In this document: positions 34,285 to 41,771 of the stretch, piece by piece
Position numbering within the stretch: position 1 is the first letter of the stretch
Layout of the letters: each line of letters begins with the position of its first letter
DNA from: UBA11222 sp049323435
GTDB lineage: Bacteria > Pseudomonadota > Alphaproteobacteria > UBA11222
DNA: 64,000 nt
Assembly: GCA_049323435.1 (NCBI GenBank)
Contig: JBMOMX010000037.1
Coordinates: 13,033-77,032, forward strand
Direction of reading: 5' to 3'
The notes under the pieces: model-generated
Database searches by the model: none
Seen by the model: the letters and a program-made list of their open reading frames with translations, nothing else
What the model was told of the DNA's origin: nothing
Position numbers and translations under genes: made by a program

Positions 34285-35130
34285 TTAATCCTCTGACTCC
34301 GCGGCCGCGTCGCCAAACCTGCCGCCGCCCGCGCGCAGTGCTTGCTTCAGGCCTTTCTCGCGCATGTCGCGGCCCAGTTTTTCCGCCGTGGGAGAGCGGC
34401 GGCTGCGCGCATTATTCTCGACGGCAATGCGCTGCATGGTGCGCGCGCCCATCATTTCCAGCCCCAGATTGACAATGCGTTTATTGGCGGCGAGCACGGC
34501 TGGATCGATCTGCGCCATCTTGTCCAGCAGCCCCTCGACCTCCGCGTCCAGTTGCGCCAGCGGTACGGATTTTAACGCCAGGCCGATTGCCTCGGCCTCT
34601 TTGCCGGTAATGCTGTCGCCGGTCAGCAGCAGCCTTTTGGCGCGTTGCGGCCCCAAATGGTAGAGCCACATTTGCGTGGGCAGCGCCGCCATCAGGCGCG
34701 CTGGCGTCACCGCAAAGATGGCGTCATCGGCGGCGATCACCATGTCGCACAGCAGGGCGATGTCGGTGGCGCCCGCAATGCAATAGCCATGCACCTGGGC
34801 GATCACCGGCTTATGCATGTCAAAAAGCGTCAGCTTGCAGCGCTGTTGTTGTGTCATCTCCCAGATTTCATCATCCAGATCGCGGTTGGCGCGGTAGCTT
34901 TTGCCCGGTGTGCGTTCCTCCTTGCCAGGGGAAAGATCATGGCCGGAACTGAAACATGAACCCGCGCCCTTCAGCACCACGGCGTGTATGCTGGTGTCGT
35001 CGTCGGCCTCCCACAGGGCGTCGCGTAATTCGCGCAGCAGTTCGCCGCTCAGCGCGTTGCGTTTTTGCGGCCGGTTCAGGATGATCCGCGCCCGCCCGTT
35101 TTCCGTTTCATAGAGAATGTTTTTGTACAT
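34285..35130 (-). CDS. enoyl-CoA hydratase/isomerase (crotonase) family protein, atypical active site
   Basis: 281 residues with the crotonase fold: ILNRPQKRNALSGELLRELRDAL, AVVLKGAGSCFSSGHDL and HGYCIAGATDIALLCDMVIAADDA. The two glutamates that activate water in hydratases are not where expected. The first position is Asp (GATDIAL in place of GGCELA) and the second lies in VTPARLM where PEI is usual. It may be an isomerase, a ring- or C-C-cleaving crotonase, or act on another acyl-CoA. The start MYKNILYE is at 35130. It is divergent from the DUF169 gene. Confidence 0.85.
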   Translation of the reverse strand: MYKNILYETENGRARIILNRPQKRNALSGELLRELRDALWEADDDTSIHAVVLKGAGSCFSSGHDLSPGKEERTPGKSYRANRDLDDEIWEMTQQQRCKLTLFDMHKPVIAQVHGYCIAGATDIALLCDMVIAADDAIFAVTPARLMAALPTQMWLYHLGPQRAKRLLLTGDSITGKEAEAIGLALKSVPLAQLDAEVEGLLDKMAQIDPAVLAANKRIVNLGLEMMGARTMQRIAVENNARSRRSPTAEKLGRDMREKGLKQALRAGGGRFGDAAAESED

Positions 35131-35260
35131 TGGCGTCTCCCGCTGGAATTTGCATCAGTAAAGCACAGAGAGTTCAGTTTGTGTACAATAGACAGGGCTT
35201 GGCGGTGCGCGCGCCGGGGATTAACATTATCCAGGCGCAAAAAATAGAAAGGACAGACAG

Positions 35261-36076
35261 ATGGCCGAAGTGTCACGGGCGAATTGCTGGGGAGACGAGA
35301 CGGATTATGATTACGCGAAAATCGTCGATGAATTGAACCGCTATTTGCGGCTGAAGGCGACGCCCATTGGCATGAAACGGTTCCGGACCGTGGCCGAGAT
35401 GGAGGCGGTGCCGCGCATCCGCCGCCCTGATCCGAAGGAAAAACTCGCGACCGATCAGATCGTCGGCCAGTGCCGCTGGATCGGCTACACCATCGGCATC
35501 ACCATGGATAATCTGATGGGCGCGCAATGCGGCGCGGTGATCGGGTTGCATCCGCGCGACAAGGACTGGCTCAGCGGCAGTAATATGAACGGGGTGTGGT
35601 ACGGATCGCTGGAAGACAGCGCGGCGCATCAGGCGGCGATGAGCTGCGCCTCCTATGGCGAATATGCGGCGATGGTGGTGTCGCCGCTGACCGCGGGCCG
35701 GATCGGTAATCCCGATATCTGCCTGATCTATGCGACGCCGGGTCAGATGATTACCTTCATCAACGGGCTGCAATACCGCGCCTATAAAAAGCTGAGCTTT
35801 TCCTGTGTGGGCGAAAGTGCGTGCGCCGATAGCTGGGGCAATGCGCTGGCCACCGGCGAACCCTCGGTGTCGATCCCATGTTACGCCGAACGCAAATTTG
35901 GCGGCGTGCAGGATGACGAATTGCTGATGGCGCTGCCGCCCAGTTTTCTGCCAAAGGTGGTGGAAGGGCTGGCGGCGCTCAGCAAGAACGGGCTGCGTTA
36001 TCCGATACCCAATCACGGCATCCAGAAATCGCCGCTTGATTCCATCGCCGCCAGCTATGGCGAGAAGGGGGTGTAG
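35261..36076 (+). CDS. DUF169-family protein
   Basis: A 271-residue cytoplasmic protein. DYAKIVDELNRYLRLKATPIGMK at the start and the spaced cysteines (GQCRWIG, GAQCGAVIGL, MSCASYGEY, FSCVGESACADSW, SIPCYAERKFGG) match DUF169, a family without a settled function. The repeated cysteines suggest metal or cluster binding. The start is ATG 35261 after GAAAGGACAGACAG. It is divergent from the crotonase-like gene with a shared 130-bp control region, so the two are likely co-regulated. Confidence 0.75.
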   Translation: MAEVSRANCWGDETDYDYAKIVDELNRYLRLKATPIGMKRFRTVAEMEAVPRIRRPDPKEKLATDQIVGQCRWIGYTIGITMDNLMGAQCGAVIGLHPRDKDWLSGSNMNGVWYGSLEDSAAHQAAMSCASYGEYAAMVVSPLTAGRIGNPDICLIYATPGQMITFINGLQYRAYKKLSFSCVGESACADSWGNALATGEPSVSIPCYAERKFGGVQDDELLMALPPSFLPKVVEGLAALSKNGLRYPIPNHGIQKSPLDSIAASYGEKGV

Positions 36077-36117
36077 GCGATCTAAATTATCTTCATTCTT
36101 TGACGCCTGCAGCCCAA

Positions 36118-36140
36118 TTCCCTCCCCGCAATGGGGGAAG
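36118..36140. repeat. degenerate CCCTCCCC...GGGGGAAG palindrome
   Basis: TTCCCTCCCC-GCAAT-GGGGGAAG lies in the 200-bp gap between the DUF169 gene and the membrane-protein gene. It belongs with the similar hairpins at 30.5 and 63.94 kb. The rest of the gap shows nothing I can name. Confidence 0.45.
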
Positions 36141-36277
36141 AGAAGGATTATGATCCGGGCTTGGCCTTACAGTGGATGGCGAAGCTATCGCAATGGCGGA
36201 TTGGCAGAGCGGAACCCAGAAGTGTTAATTCCGCTTTTGTGGTGTGGTGTGGCTTTATTCAGTGTCGTCGGGAGGGA

Positions 36278-36619
36278 CTATTTTTTTGGGAATAAATAGC
36301 CGGTAATCGCAAATAATATCGCCCCGGTTTGAACGACAGTGGCCCCAATCAAGGACATCATTATGTTTGTTGTTATCAGGCGTTGATCATTCTCAATCAG
36401 TTTATCTCTAAGCAAAGACATATCGGCGTTAAAGGCAGTCCATATAAGCGCCATCATCGCTGCATTGAGGATAATGAATGACACAGAGACAGTTACCGCC
36501 ATCCAGACACGAGATTGCGTGTCCGCATCCATCGCTCGAGCTTGCGCCCTTTCGAGTGCTCCGATTTCCTTCGCTGTTTCATTGAGGTCTGTTGCTGGCA
36601 GGGTCTGTGCCGAACACAT
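36278..36619 (-). CDS. small two-helix membrane protein of unknown family
   Basis: 113 residues. An acidic/helical N-terminus (LNETAKEIGALERAQARAMD) is followed by two hydrophobic segments (VWMAVTVSVSFIILNAAMMALI, about 44-65, and MSLIGATVVQTGAILFAITGYLF, about 88-110), joined by a charged segment predicted helical (MSLLRDKLIENDQRLITT). It starts 13 bases after the RHH gene stop, so the two form one operon. I do not recognise it. It is AT-richer than its surroundings. A membrane effector controlled by the adjacent RHH protein is a guess from layout. Confidence 0.65.
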   Translation of the reverse strand: MCSAQTLPATDLNETAKEIGALERAQARAMDADTQSRVWMAVTVSVSFIILNAAMMALIWTAFNADMSLLRDKLIENDQRLITTNIMMSLIGATVVQTGAILFAITGYLFPKK

Positions 36620-36632
36620 GCCGGTACAGACC

Positions 36633-36833
36633 CTATTTGATAATTATTTTTTGATCGACGTTATCTTTACGTATGGTTATTGACCCGTCTTCTGCTTCAG
36701 ATTCAACGGCAATAGTCAGTAGGGCAACCGCTTTCCTTAACACCTCTGCTTTGGAGGATGCGCTAAGGTGCACCTTCAATTTATCAAGAGTATTTGCCAT
36801 TTTTTCGTCGATATTAAAACTGGTAACAGCCAT
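36633..36833 (-). CDS. ribbon-helix-helix DNA-binding protein
   Basis: A 66-residue protein with RHH pattern: VTSFNIDEKMANTLDKLKVHL forms the strand and first helix, SSKAEVLRKAVALLTIAVE the second, then an acidic/basic tail (DGSITIRKDNVDQKIIIK). It is similar to plasmid and antitoxin repressors. AGGAG lies 7 bases before ATG. A consensus promoter overlapped by an inverted repeat precedes it, fitting autoregulation. It is first in a two-gene unit with the small membrane protein. Confidence 0.8.
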   Translation of the reverse strand: MAVTSFNIDEKMANTLDKLKVHLSASSKAEVLRKAVALLTIAVESEAEDGSITIRKDNVDQKIIIK

Positions 36834-36851
36834 GATGCTCTCCTCTCAGTG

Positions 36852-36894
36852 AGAAATCTATATGTAATATACATAGATTCTATATATATGTCAA
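36852..36894 (-). promoter_or_regulatory. near-consensus promoter with overlapping dyad operator, RHH operon
   Basis: On the minus strand TTGACA (36889-36894), a 17-base spacer and TATATT (36866-36871) form an almost ideal promoter. The -10 is covered by the imperfect palindrome ATCTATGTATATTACATATA + GAT. This is a likely site for the RHH protein itself. Confidence 0.65.
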
Positions 36895-36964
36895 GCGTTA
36901 GAGCCGCGCCTCCGCCAAGATCTAGCTAGGCTAAGCCCGGGATTCTGAACACTGATGCGCCCCG

Positions 36965-37711
36965 CTATCCCGGCAGATACAGGCCGCCATTGACATGGAT
37001 GGTCTGGCCGGTGATGTAGGACGCGCCCTCGGAAGTCAGGAACACCATGGTGGCGGCGATTTCGTCTGGTTTGCCGACACGGCCCATGGGTACGGATTTG
37101 CCAAGGTCCTGCAATTCGGTTCCAGCAATTACGCCTTCCAACCGGTCATGCCAGATAATGCCCGGCGCAATGTCATTGACGGTGACGCCATATTTGGCGA
37201 GATCGAGCGCGGTGGAGCGGGTAAAGCCGGTGATCGCCGCCTTGGCGGCGGCATAGGGGCCCTGGCCCGATCCCGGATGATAGGCATAGAGCGAGGCGAC
37301 ATTGACAATGCGGCCATATCCCTTGGCGACCATCGCCTCGCTGAAGGCGCGGGTCATATAGAAGGTGCCGGTGATATTGACATTCATCACCCGGTGCCAG
37401 GTCTTGCTCTCCATTTCCCAGGGTTTCGCCGCGCCCTGTATGCCGGCATTATTGATCAGATGCGCCACGTGAATGCCGCGCGCCTTGAGCGTGGCGGCAA
37501 GCTCATTCACCGCCTCTTCCTTGGTGACATCCAGCGGATAGAATGTGATCTGGCTGTGAATTTCTTTCGGCAGACTTTCCAGCCAGGGCGTGTAATCCTC
37601 CCGGCGCCGGTCGGTGGCGATGAGTTGATGCCCCGCCGCGCACAGCGCCTTTGCCGTAGCCGTGCCCAGACCGCCCAGTGCGCCGGTCAGAATAGTATGT
37701 CCTCTGCTCAT
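36965..37711 (-). CDS. SDR-family oxidoreductase, tandem copy 1
   Basis: A 248-residue NAD(P)-dependent enzyme: TILTGALGGLGTATAKAL, LINNAGIQGAAKPWEME, VNVASLYAYHPGSGQGPYAA with YAAAK, and the C-terminal SYITGQTIHVNGGLYLPG. The start is MSRGHTIL at 37711 with AGGGAGAT upstream. The longer open frame before it overlaps the neighbour's end. It is a clear paralogue of the next gene (same length, same start and end), 71 bases away on the same strand. The substrate is unknown. Confidence 0.88.
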   Translation of the reverse strand: MSRGHTILTGALGGLGTATAKALCAAGHQLIATDRRREDYTPWLESLPKEIHSQITFYPLDVTKEEAVNELAATLKARGIHVAHLINNAGIQGAAKPWEMESKTWHRVMNVNITGTFYMTRAFSEAMVAKGYGRIVNVASLYAYHPGSGQGPYAAAKAAITGFTRSTALDLAKYGVTVNDIAPGIIWHDRLEGVIAGTELQDLGKSVPMGRVGKPDEIAATMVFLTSEGASYITGQTIHVNGGLYLPG

Positions 37712-37782
37712 GATGATCTCCCTGCAATTATATTTTTCAGCCCAGGATAGACGCCCCAGCCATTGCGGGATAGCCCTAAATC

Positions 37783-38529
37783 CTATCCCGGAAAATAAAG
37801 CCCGCCATTCACATGAAAGGTCTGGCCGGTAATATAGGACGCGCCTTCCGAGCATAAAAACGCCACCGTCGCGCCAATTTCTTCCGGGCGTCCGGGGCGG
37901 CCCATGGGCACCGAACTGGCCAGCCCCTGCAAATTGGTTCCCGTCACCACGCCATCCAGGCGTGGATGCATGATAATGCCGGGCGCAATCACATTCACGG
38001 TGACGCCATAGCGGGCAAGATCAAGCGCCGTTGATCGGGTATAGCCGGTGATCGCCGCCTTTGCCGCGGAATAGGGGCCCTGATCGCGCATCGGCTGATA
38101 GGCGGCGAGCGAGGCGATATTGACGATGCGGCCAAAGCTGCGCGTCACCATCGCCTTGCTGAACGCGCGCGTCATATGGAAGGTGCCGGTAATGTTGACA
38201 TTCATCACCCGGTCCCAGACTTTAGTCTCCATCTTCCAGGGCTTTCCCGGCCCCTGAATGCCCGCATTGTTGACCAGATAGGCCACATCAATGTTGCGCG
38301 CGGCGAGCGTTGCGGCCAGCTCATTGACCGGCTCTTCCTTGGTGACATCCAGCGGATAAAAACTCACCATCTCGCGGATGGCGGCGGGCAGCGTGTCCCG
38401 CCACGGCCCGAAATCCTCCCGCCGCCGGTCGGTGGCGATCACCGGAATACCCGCTTCGCACAGTTTTTCGGTCATCGCCGTGCCCAGCCCGCCCAGCGCG
38501 CCGGTAATAATTGCATGGCCCCGGTTCAT
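37783..38529 (-). CDS. SDR-family oxidoreductase, tandem copy 2
   Basis: 248 residues, upstream member of the pair: AIITGALGGLGTAMTEKL, LVNNAGIQGPGKPWKME, VNIASLAAYQPMRDQGPYSA with YSAAK, and SYITGQTFHVNGGLYFPG. By eye most positions are shared with copy 1, with differences concentrated around the cofactor-side helix and the substrate loop (RDTLPAAIREM against LESLPKEIHSQ). This suggests duplication followed by substrate divergence. GGGAGAC precedes the ATG. Confidence 0.88.
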   Translation of the reverse strand: MNRGHAIITGALGGLGTAMTEKLCEAGIPVIATDRRREDFGPWRDTLPAAIREMVSFYPLDVTKEEPVNELAATLAARNIDVAYLVNNAGIQGPGKPWKMETKVWDRVMNVNITGTFHMTRAFSKAMVTRSFGRIVNIASLAAYQPMRDQGPYSAAKAAITGYTRSTALDLARYGVTVNVIAPGIIMHPRLDGVVTGTNLQGLASSVPMGRPGRPEEIGATVAFLCSEGASYITGQTFHVNGGLYFPG

Positions 38530-38621
38530 GATGCGTCTCCCCTGATGTGTGTTTTATATGATTGCAGGCAGGATAGCCGCACTGCGATCCGGTACGATAG
38601 GGAAAATTTGCAAATGGTTTT

Positions 38622-39449
38622 CTATACGCCGCCAAAGCGGAATGCCGACACTGTCACCCCCAGGGCGCGGTCATTATATATGCGCAGGCCTGCCGCATCA
38701 CCGCCGGCGCCTGCGGCGGTCATCAGCGGGATGAGATGTTCCTCGCGCGGATGCGCGGCACGGGCGGCGGGGGCGGCGGCCCATTGGACAAGGGCGCGCT
38801 GATCGACGGTCTCCTTGCACAATGTTTCGTTCAGCCAGGCGTCGAATTGTTCCGAGACCCCTTTGCTGTTCGGGTCGCCAAAGCCCTGCATATTGTGATA
38901 GCTCAGCCCGCTGCCAACGATCAGCACGCCTTCATCGCGCAATGTGGCCAGGGCGCGGCCAGCGCGCAGATGCAGTTCCGGATCCAGTGAATGATGCAGC
39001 GACATTTGCACGATGGGAATATCCGCATCGGGTAAAATCAGCATGAAGGGGATGAATACGCCATGATCAAATCCGCGCGCCGCATCCGTGCGGGCCGGCA
39101 GGCCGGCATCGCGCAGCAGGCTGACACTATGCGCCGCCAGCGCCGGATCGCCGGGCGCTGGATATTTCAGCTGATAGGTATGTTCGGGAAATCCGTAATA
39201 GTCATAGATCAGCGGCGGGTTGGCGGCGCCGGTGACGGCAAAGGCCTCTTCCTCCCAATGGCCGGAAATGACCAGGATCGCGCGGGGGCGAGCGGGTAAT
39301 GTTGCCGCCAGCCCGCGCAGCCAATGCGCCATGCTGTCCCAGGTGTCACGCGGCCCCATGGTCCATTCCATGAAGAAGCATGGCCCGCCGCCATGCGGGA
39401 TGAAAAGCGACGGTTGCGTATTGGATCGTGTCATTTTGGATTCCGGCAT
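38622..39449 (-). CDS. class III (LigB/DODA-type) extradiol ring-cleavage dioxygenase
   Basis: A non-heme iron(II)/zinc enzyme of 275 residues. Metal-site histidines are in LFIPHGGGPCFF, VISGHWEE and MSLHHSLDPELHLRAG, with the catalytic region VGSGLSYHNM. It resembles the YgiD/DODA group, which opens catechol-like rings. With the Rieske oxygenase and SDRs this gives the ring-opening step of a possible pathway. The start could be MPESKM (39449) or MTRSNT (39434). It is transcribed in the same direction as the twin SDRs. Confidence 0.88.
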   Translation of the reverse strand: MPESKMTRSNTQPSLFIPHGGGPCFFMEWTMGPRDTWDSMAHWLRGLAATLPARPRAILVISGHWEEEAFAVTGAANPPLIYDYYGFPEHTYQLKYPAPGDPALAAHSVSLLRDAGLPARTDAARGFDHGVFIPFMLILPDADIPIVQMSLHHSLDPELHLRAGRALATLRDEGVLIVGSGLSYHNMQGFGDPNSKGVSEQFDAWLNETLCKETVDQRALVQWAAAPAARAAHPREEHLIPLMTAAGAGGDAAGLRIYNDRALGVTVSAFRFGGV

Positions 39450-39571
39450 GCCTGACAGGATAAACGCATCTCCCCACCCGGCGATAGGGGGAATTTTGAG
39501 GGGTAAGGGTAAACAAGCGGGATCGATTTTTCAGTTGAAGGTTGCACGGCAATGCCGTATAAGCATAGCCG

Positions 39572-39898
39572 GTGAAAATCGTTCGAACCCTCGTCTATGA
39601 ACGTAAATCCTCCAAGCTGTTAAGTGCGGAAGAGATACGCGCCGCTGAGGATGAAATAATCGCGGCCCCTGAAAAATGGCCGGTGATTTCAGGCGCAGGA
39701 GGCATCCGCAAAGCCAGAGCGGCGAGAGGAAGTTCCGGAAAAAGCGGCGGGGTGGGGATCATATATTATTTCTGGGCTGCGAAAGAGACCGTCTATTTTA
39801 TGGAAGTATATGCAAAAAACGAGAAAGCAAACCTTAGCGGTAAGGACAAAAAATTTCTGATTTATGCCGTTGAAGAACTAAAGAAACTGGAGAACTAG
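39572..39898 (+). CDS. RelE/HigB-2-type toxin
   Basis: 108 residues: VYERKSSKLLSAEEIRAAEDEI, WPVISGAGGIRKARAARGSSG, GVGIIYYFWAAKETVYFMEVY and AKNEKANLSGKDKKFLIYAV follow the HigB-2 / RelE-like (DUF1044) toxin pattern. The start is GTG 39572 and the ribosome site is weak. The antitoxin gene follows one base after the stop. The pair opens the AT-richer accessory segment 39.5-43.1 kb. Confidence 0.85.
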   Translation: MKIVRTLVYERKSSKLLSAEEIRAAEDEIIAAPEKWPVISGAGGIRKARAARGSSGKSGGVGIIYYFWAAKETVYFMEVYAKNEKANLSGKDKKFLIYAVEELKKLEN

Positions 39899-39899
39899 G

Positions 39900-40214
39900 A
39901 TGTCGAAGCGAACAAGCAAGTCAGAAAGCAGCCTGGTAACGGCGGCAAGAGAAATGCTTGCACATGCAAGGGGCGAGATTGAGCTTGAGTCCTATGAATA
40001 TACGCCGCCCCCAAAAATGGATGTCGCTGGGATCAGAAAAAAACTCGGCCTCAGCCAAAAACAGTTTGCGGACCATTACGGCTTTGCCGTAAGCGCGCTA
40101 CGGGAGTGGGAACAGGGCCGCCGAAATCCCGAGCGTTCAACCAGAATTTTACTGGCGCTCATCGCCGAAAACCCAAAAATGGTCGAAAAAACTCTGGCGA
40201 AATTGTCGGTTTGA
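39900..40214 (+). CDS. XRE-type antitoxin (HigA-2/NadS-like)
   Basis: 104 residues. A flexible N-terminus (ESSLVTAAREMLAHARGEIE) is followed by the helix-turn-helix MDVAGIRKKLGLSQKQFADH and YGFAVSALREWEQGRRNPER, then RILLALIAENPKMVEKTL. This arrangement, with the DNA-binding domain in the C-terminal half, is the HigA-2/NadS form. It is immediately downstream of the RelE-like toxin. Confidence 0.88.
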   Translation: MSKRTSKSESSLVTAAREMLAHARGEIELESYEYTPPPKMDVAGIRKKLGLSQKQFADHYGFAVSALREWEQGRRNPERSTRILLALIAENPKMVEKTLAKLSV

Positions 40215-40585
40215 TGGGGATGGCGGGGAAAAGGGTTTCTCCTTTAGTCCTCTTTTTGAGGAGCCTGTCGAAGAAATGGGGGTCCGAATCGATGAATTTT
40301 GCGTTTAATTTAATCATTTAATCGAATTGCGGAAATGGGGTCAAATCGAGTCTCATTTAATCGAGTCTGACCCCATTTCCGCTCCGCCCCATTTCCGCTC
40401 CCATTTCCGCTCGCACCATTTCCGCTCCATTTCCGCTCAAAACAAGCGCGATAACCAATCGGAGTATTCTTTTGCCGCTCATTGATTTCTCCTGTGATAA
40501 ATCCTGGGGCACGTTGACGTCTGAATCAGGATATGAAACACTGCGGCCATTAACTATAGTTTTTATTTTAATTAAGAGGTGACCA
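40215..40585. other. 370-bp gap with REP palindrome and CCATTTCCGCTC repeats
   Basis: No gene. It holds the palindrome and tandem repeats listed next, then an AT-rich stretch 40480-40575 that probably contains the promoter of the downstream cassette. Confidence 0.6.
40331..40438. repeat. left REP-like palindrome plus five tandem CCATTTCCGCTC units
   Basis: GGAAATGGGGTCA (40331-40343) and TGACCCCATTTCC (40368-40380) are a perfect 13-bp inverted repeat around two AATCGAGTCT words. The right arm runs into five copies of (C)CATTTCCGCTC up to 40438. Related palindromes lie at 41680-41755, on the other side of the two-gene cassette. Confidence 0.75.
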
Positions 40586-41203
40586 GTGACTCAGGGGCCA
40601 GCTACTGAGGCGGGGGGTAGGCGGTGTCAGTTACATTACTTTACCGGACGCGTTCTCGCTTCTCAAAAACAGAAATCAACCCATGTCAGCAGCGCCACTG
40701 GCGGTACGCAGGCTAACCCGGTAACGCATATCAGCTCTACCACCGTTGACCATCATGAGTTTTATCTGATGGATGAGTTCGGCAAGGAGCGCAGTTTCAA
40801 AACGAATGATCTGGACTTTCCATGCCGCGAAGACCAAACAGCTTCGATTGTCTGGGTAATTCCGGAAGGCGCTGAGGAGGGGCCCTTTATTGCCGCTTAT
40901 AATCACAACACAAATGACCGGGTAACAATCGAACCAAATCGCATTGCGCACATCTTCGCGAAACCGGCTTGGATGGTGTGGGGTATCGCATTAGCGACGC
41001 TGGTGATTGTCAGTTTTATGATAAACTTGATCGTTGGCATGATCGCGGTGCTTGTTCCTTTCTTTTTCTTTCGGTGGCAATCAAGGCAGGCGGCCAAGGC
41101 GTTGCTCGCCAACCCTGATTTTTCGAAACTCAATTCGCAATTGTCACAATTGCAGCCTTTAGCGATAACATCACCGGTCTCTTTGCCTGGGCAGAAGTTA
41201 TGA
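40586..41203 (+). CDS. membrane protein of unknown family (cassette gene 1)
   Basis: 205 residues. The N-terminal half appears beta-rich and soluble (VTHISSTTVDHHEFYLMDEFG, IVWVIPEGAEEGPFIAAYNH). It is followed by two adjacent hydrophobic segments (WMVWGIALATLVIVSFMINL and IVGMIAVLVPFFFF, about 133-170) and a basic tail. The start is probably GTG 40586 with AAGAGGT upstream. It overlaps the next gene by 4 bases. I do not recognise it. The pair is bounded by REP-like palindromes on both sides. Confidence 0.65.
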   Translation: MTQGPATEAGGRRCQLHYFTGRVLASQKQKSTHVSSATGGTQANPVTHISSTTVDHHEFYLMDEFGKERSFKTNDLDFPCREDQTASIVWVIPEGAEEGPFIAAYNHNTNDRVTIEPNRIAHIFAKPAWMVWGIALATLVIVSFMINLIVGMIAVLVPFFFFRWQSRQAAKALLANPDFSKLNSQLSQLQPLAITSPVSLPGQKL

Positions 41204-41652
41204 AACCTGTAATGCCAGGGCTGGTGATGCTCACCTTGCTTGTTGGGTCTGCGTTTGCAGACCCTCAACCGCTAAGCAAAGCCGATCGTGAGGCGGTGTT
41301 CAAAGCTGCCGGCTTCGTCCCTAAAGGGGATAAATATGTCAGATGCGACGACACGGTAACGGAATCTTTTCAGGCGGGCAGCATTGAGATCGCTGATCTG
41401 AATAGTGATGGAAAACCAGAGGCATGGGTCACGGAGGGCAGCCTTTTCTGCTACGGTACTACCGCCGAGGCATTCGTACTGGTTGCCAGGGATAACAAAG
41501 GCGAATGGATTAAGCTGCTCGACGAAGTGGGAGTCCCTACGGCACTAACGAAGTTTCGAAATGGATGGCCCGATATCAAGGTGGGCGGCCCGGGTCCGGG
41601 TCCTTTTCCAGTTTATTATTACGATGGCAGCAAGTACATCATTAGCGAGTAA
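41200..41652 (+). CDS. exported small protein of unknown family (cassette gene 2)
   Basis: 150 residues with a signal peptide (MPGLVMLTLLVGSAFA, cleavage before DPQPLS). It carries one EF-hand/FG-GAP-like calcium loop (IADLNSDGKPEAWV) and a Gly/Pro-rich C-terminus (IKVGGPGPGPFPVYYYDGSKY). Two cysteines (CDD, FCYG) could form a disulphide. It is coupled to the preceding membrane protein gene by ATGA. Function is unknown, and a periplasmic partner of cassette gene 1 is plausible from coupling only. Confidence 0.7.
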   Translation: MKPVMPGLVMLTLLVGSAFADPQPLSKADREAVFKAAGFVPKGDKYVRCDDTVTESFQAGSIEIADLNSDGKPEAWVTEGSLFCYGTTAEAFVLVARDNKGEWIKLLDEVGVPTALTKFRNGWPDIKVGGPGPGPFPVYYYDGSKYIISE

Positions 41653-41679
41653 AGAAGAAATGGCAGAAGCAATGGAGAA

Positions 41680-41755
41680 GAAATGGGGTCGAAGAAATGG
41701 GGTCAGACTCGATTAATTTTGACCACATTTCCGTTATCGTCACCATTTCCGTCAG
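41680..41755. repeat. right REP-like repeat flanking the cassette
   Basis: GAAATGGGGTC is repeated twice (41679-41689 and 41694-41704), followed by AGACTCGATTAATTTTGACC and two CATTTCCG words. The words GAAATGGGGTCA, TCGATT and CATTTCC are shared with the left repeat at 40331-40438. Confidence 0.65.
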
Positions 41756-41771
41756 ATGTTAAGACAACACT

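Noticed and set aside
40374..40438. CRISPR-like array of CCATTTCCGCTC units
   Set aside because: Units are 11-15 bases and nearly contiguous with no unique spacers, so this is a tandem repeat next to a palindrome.
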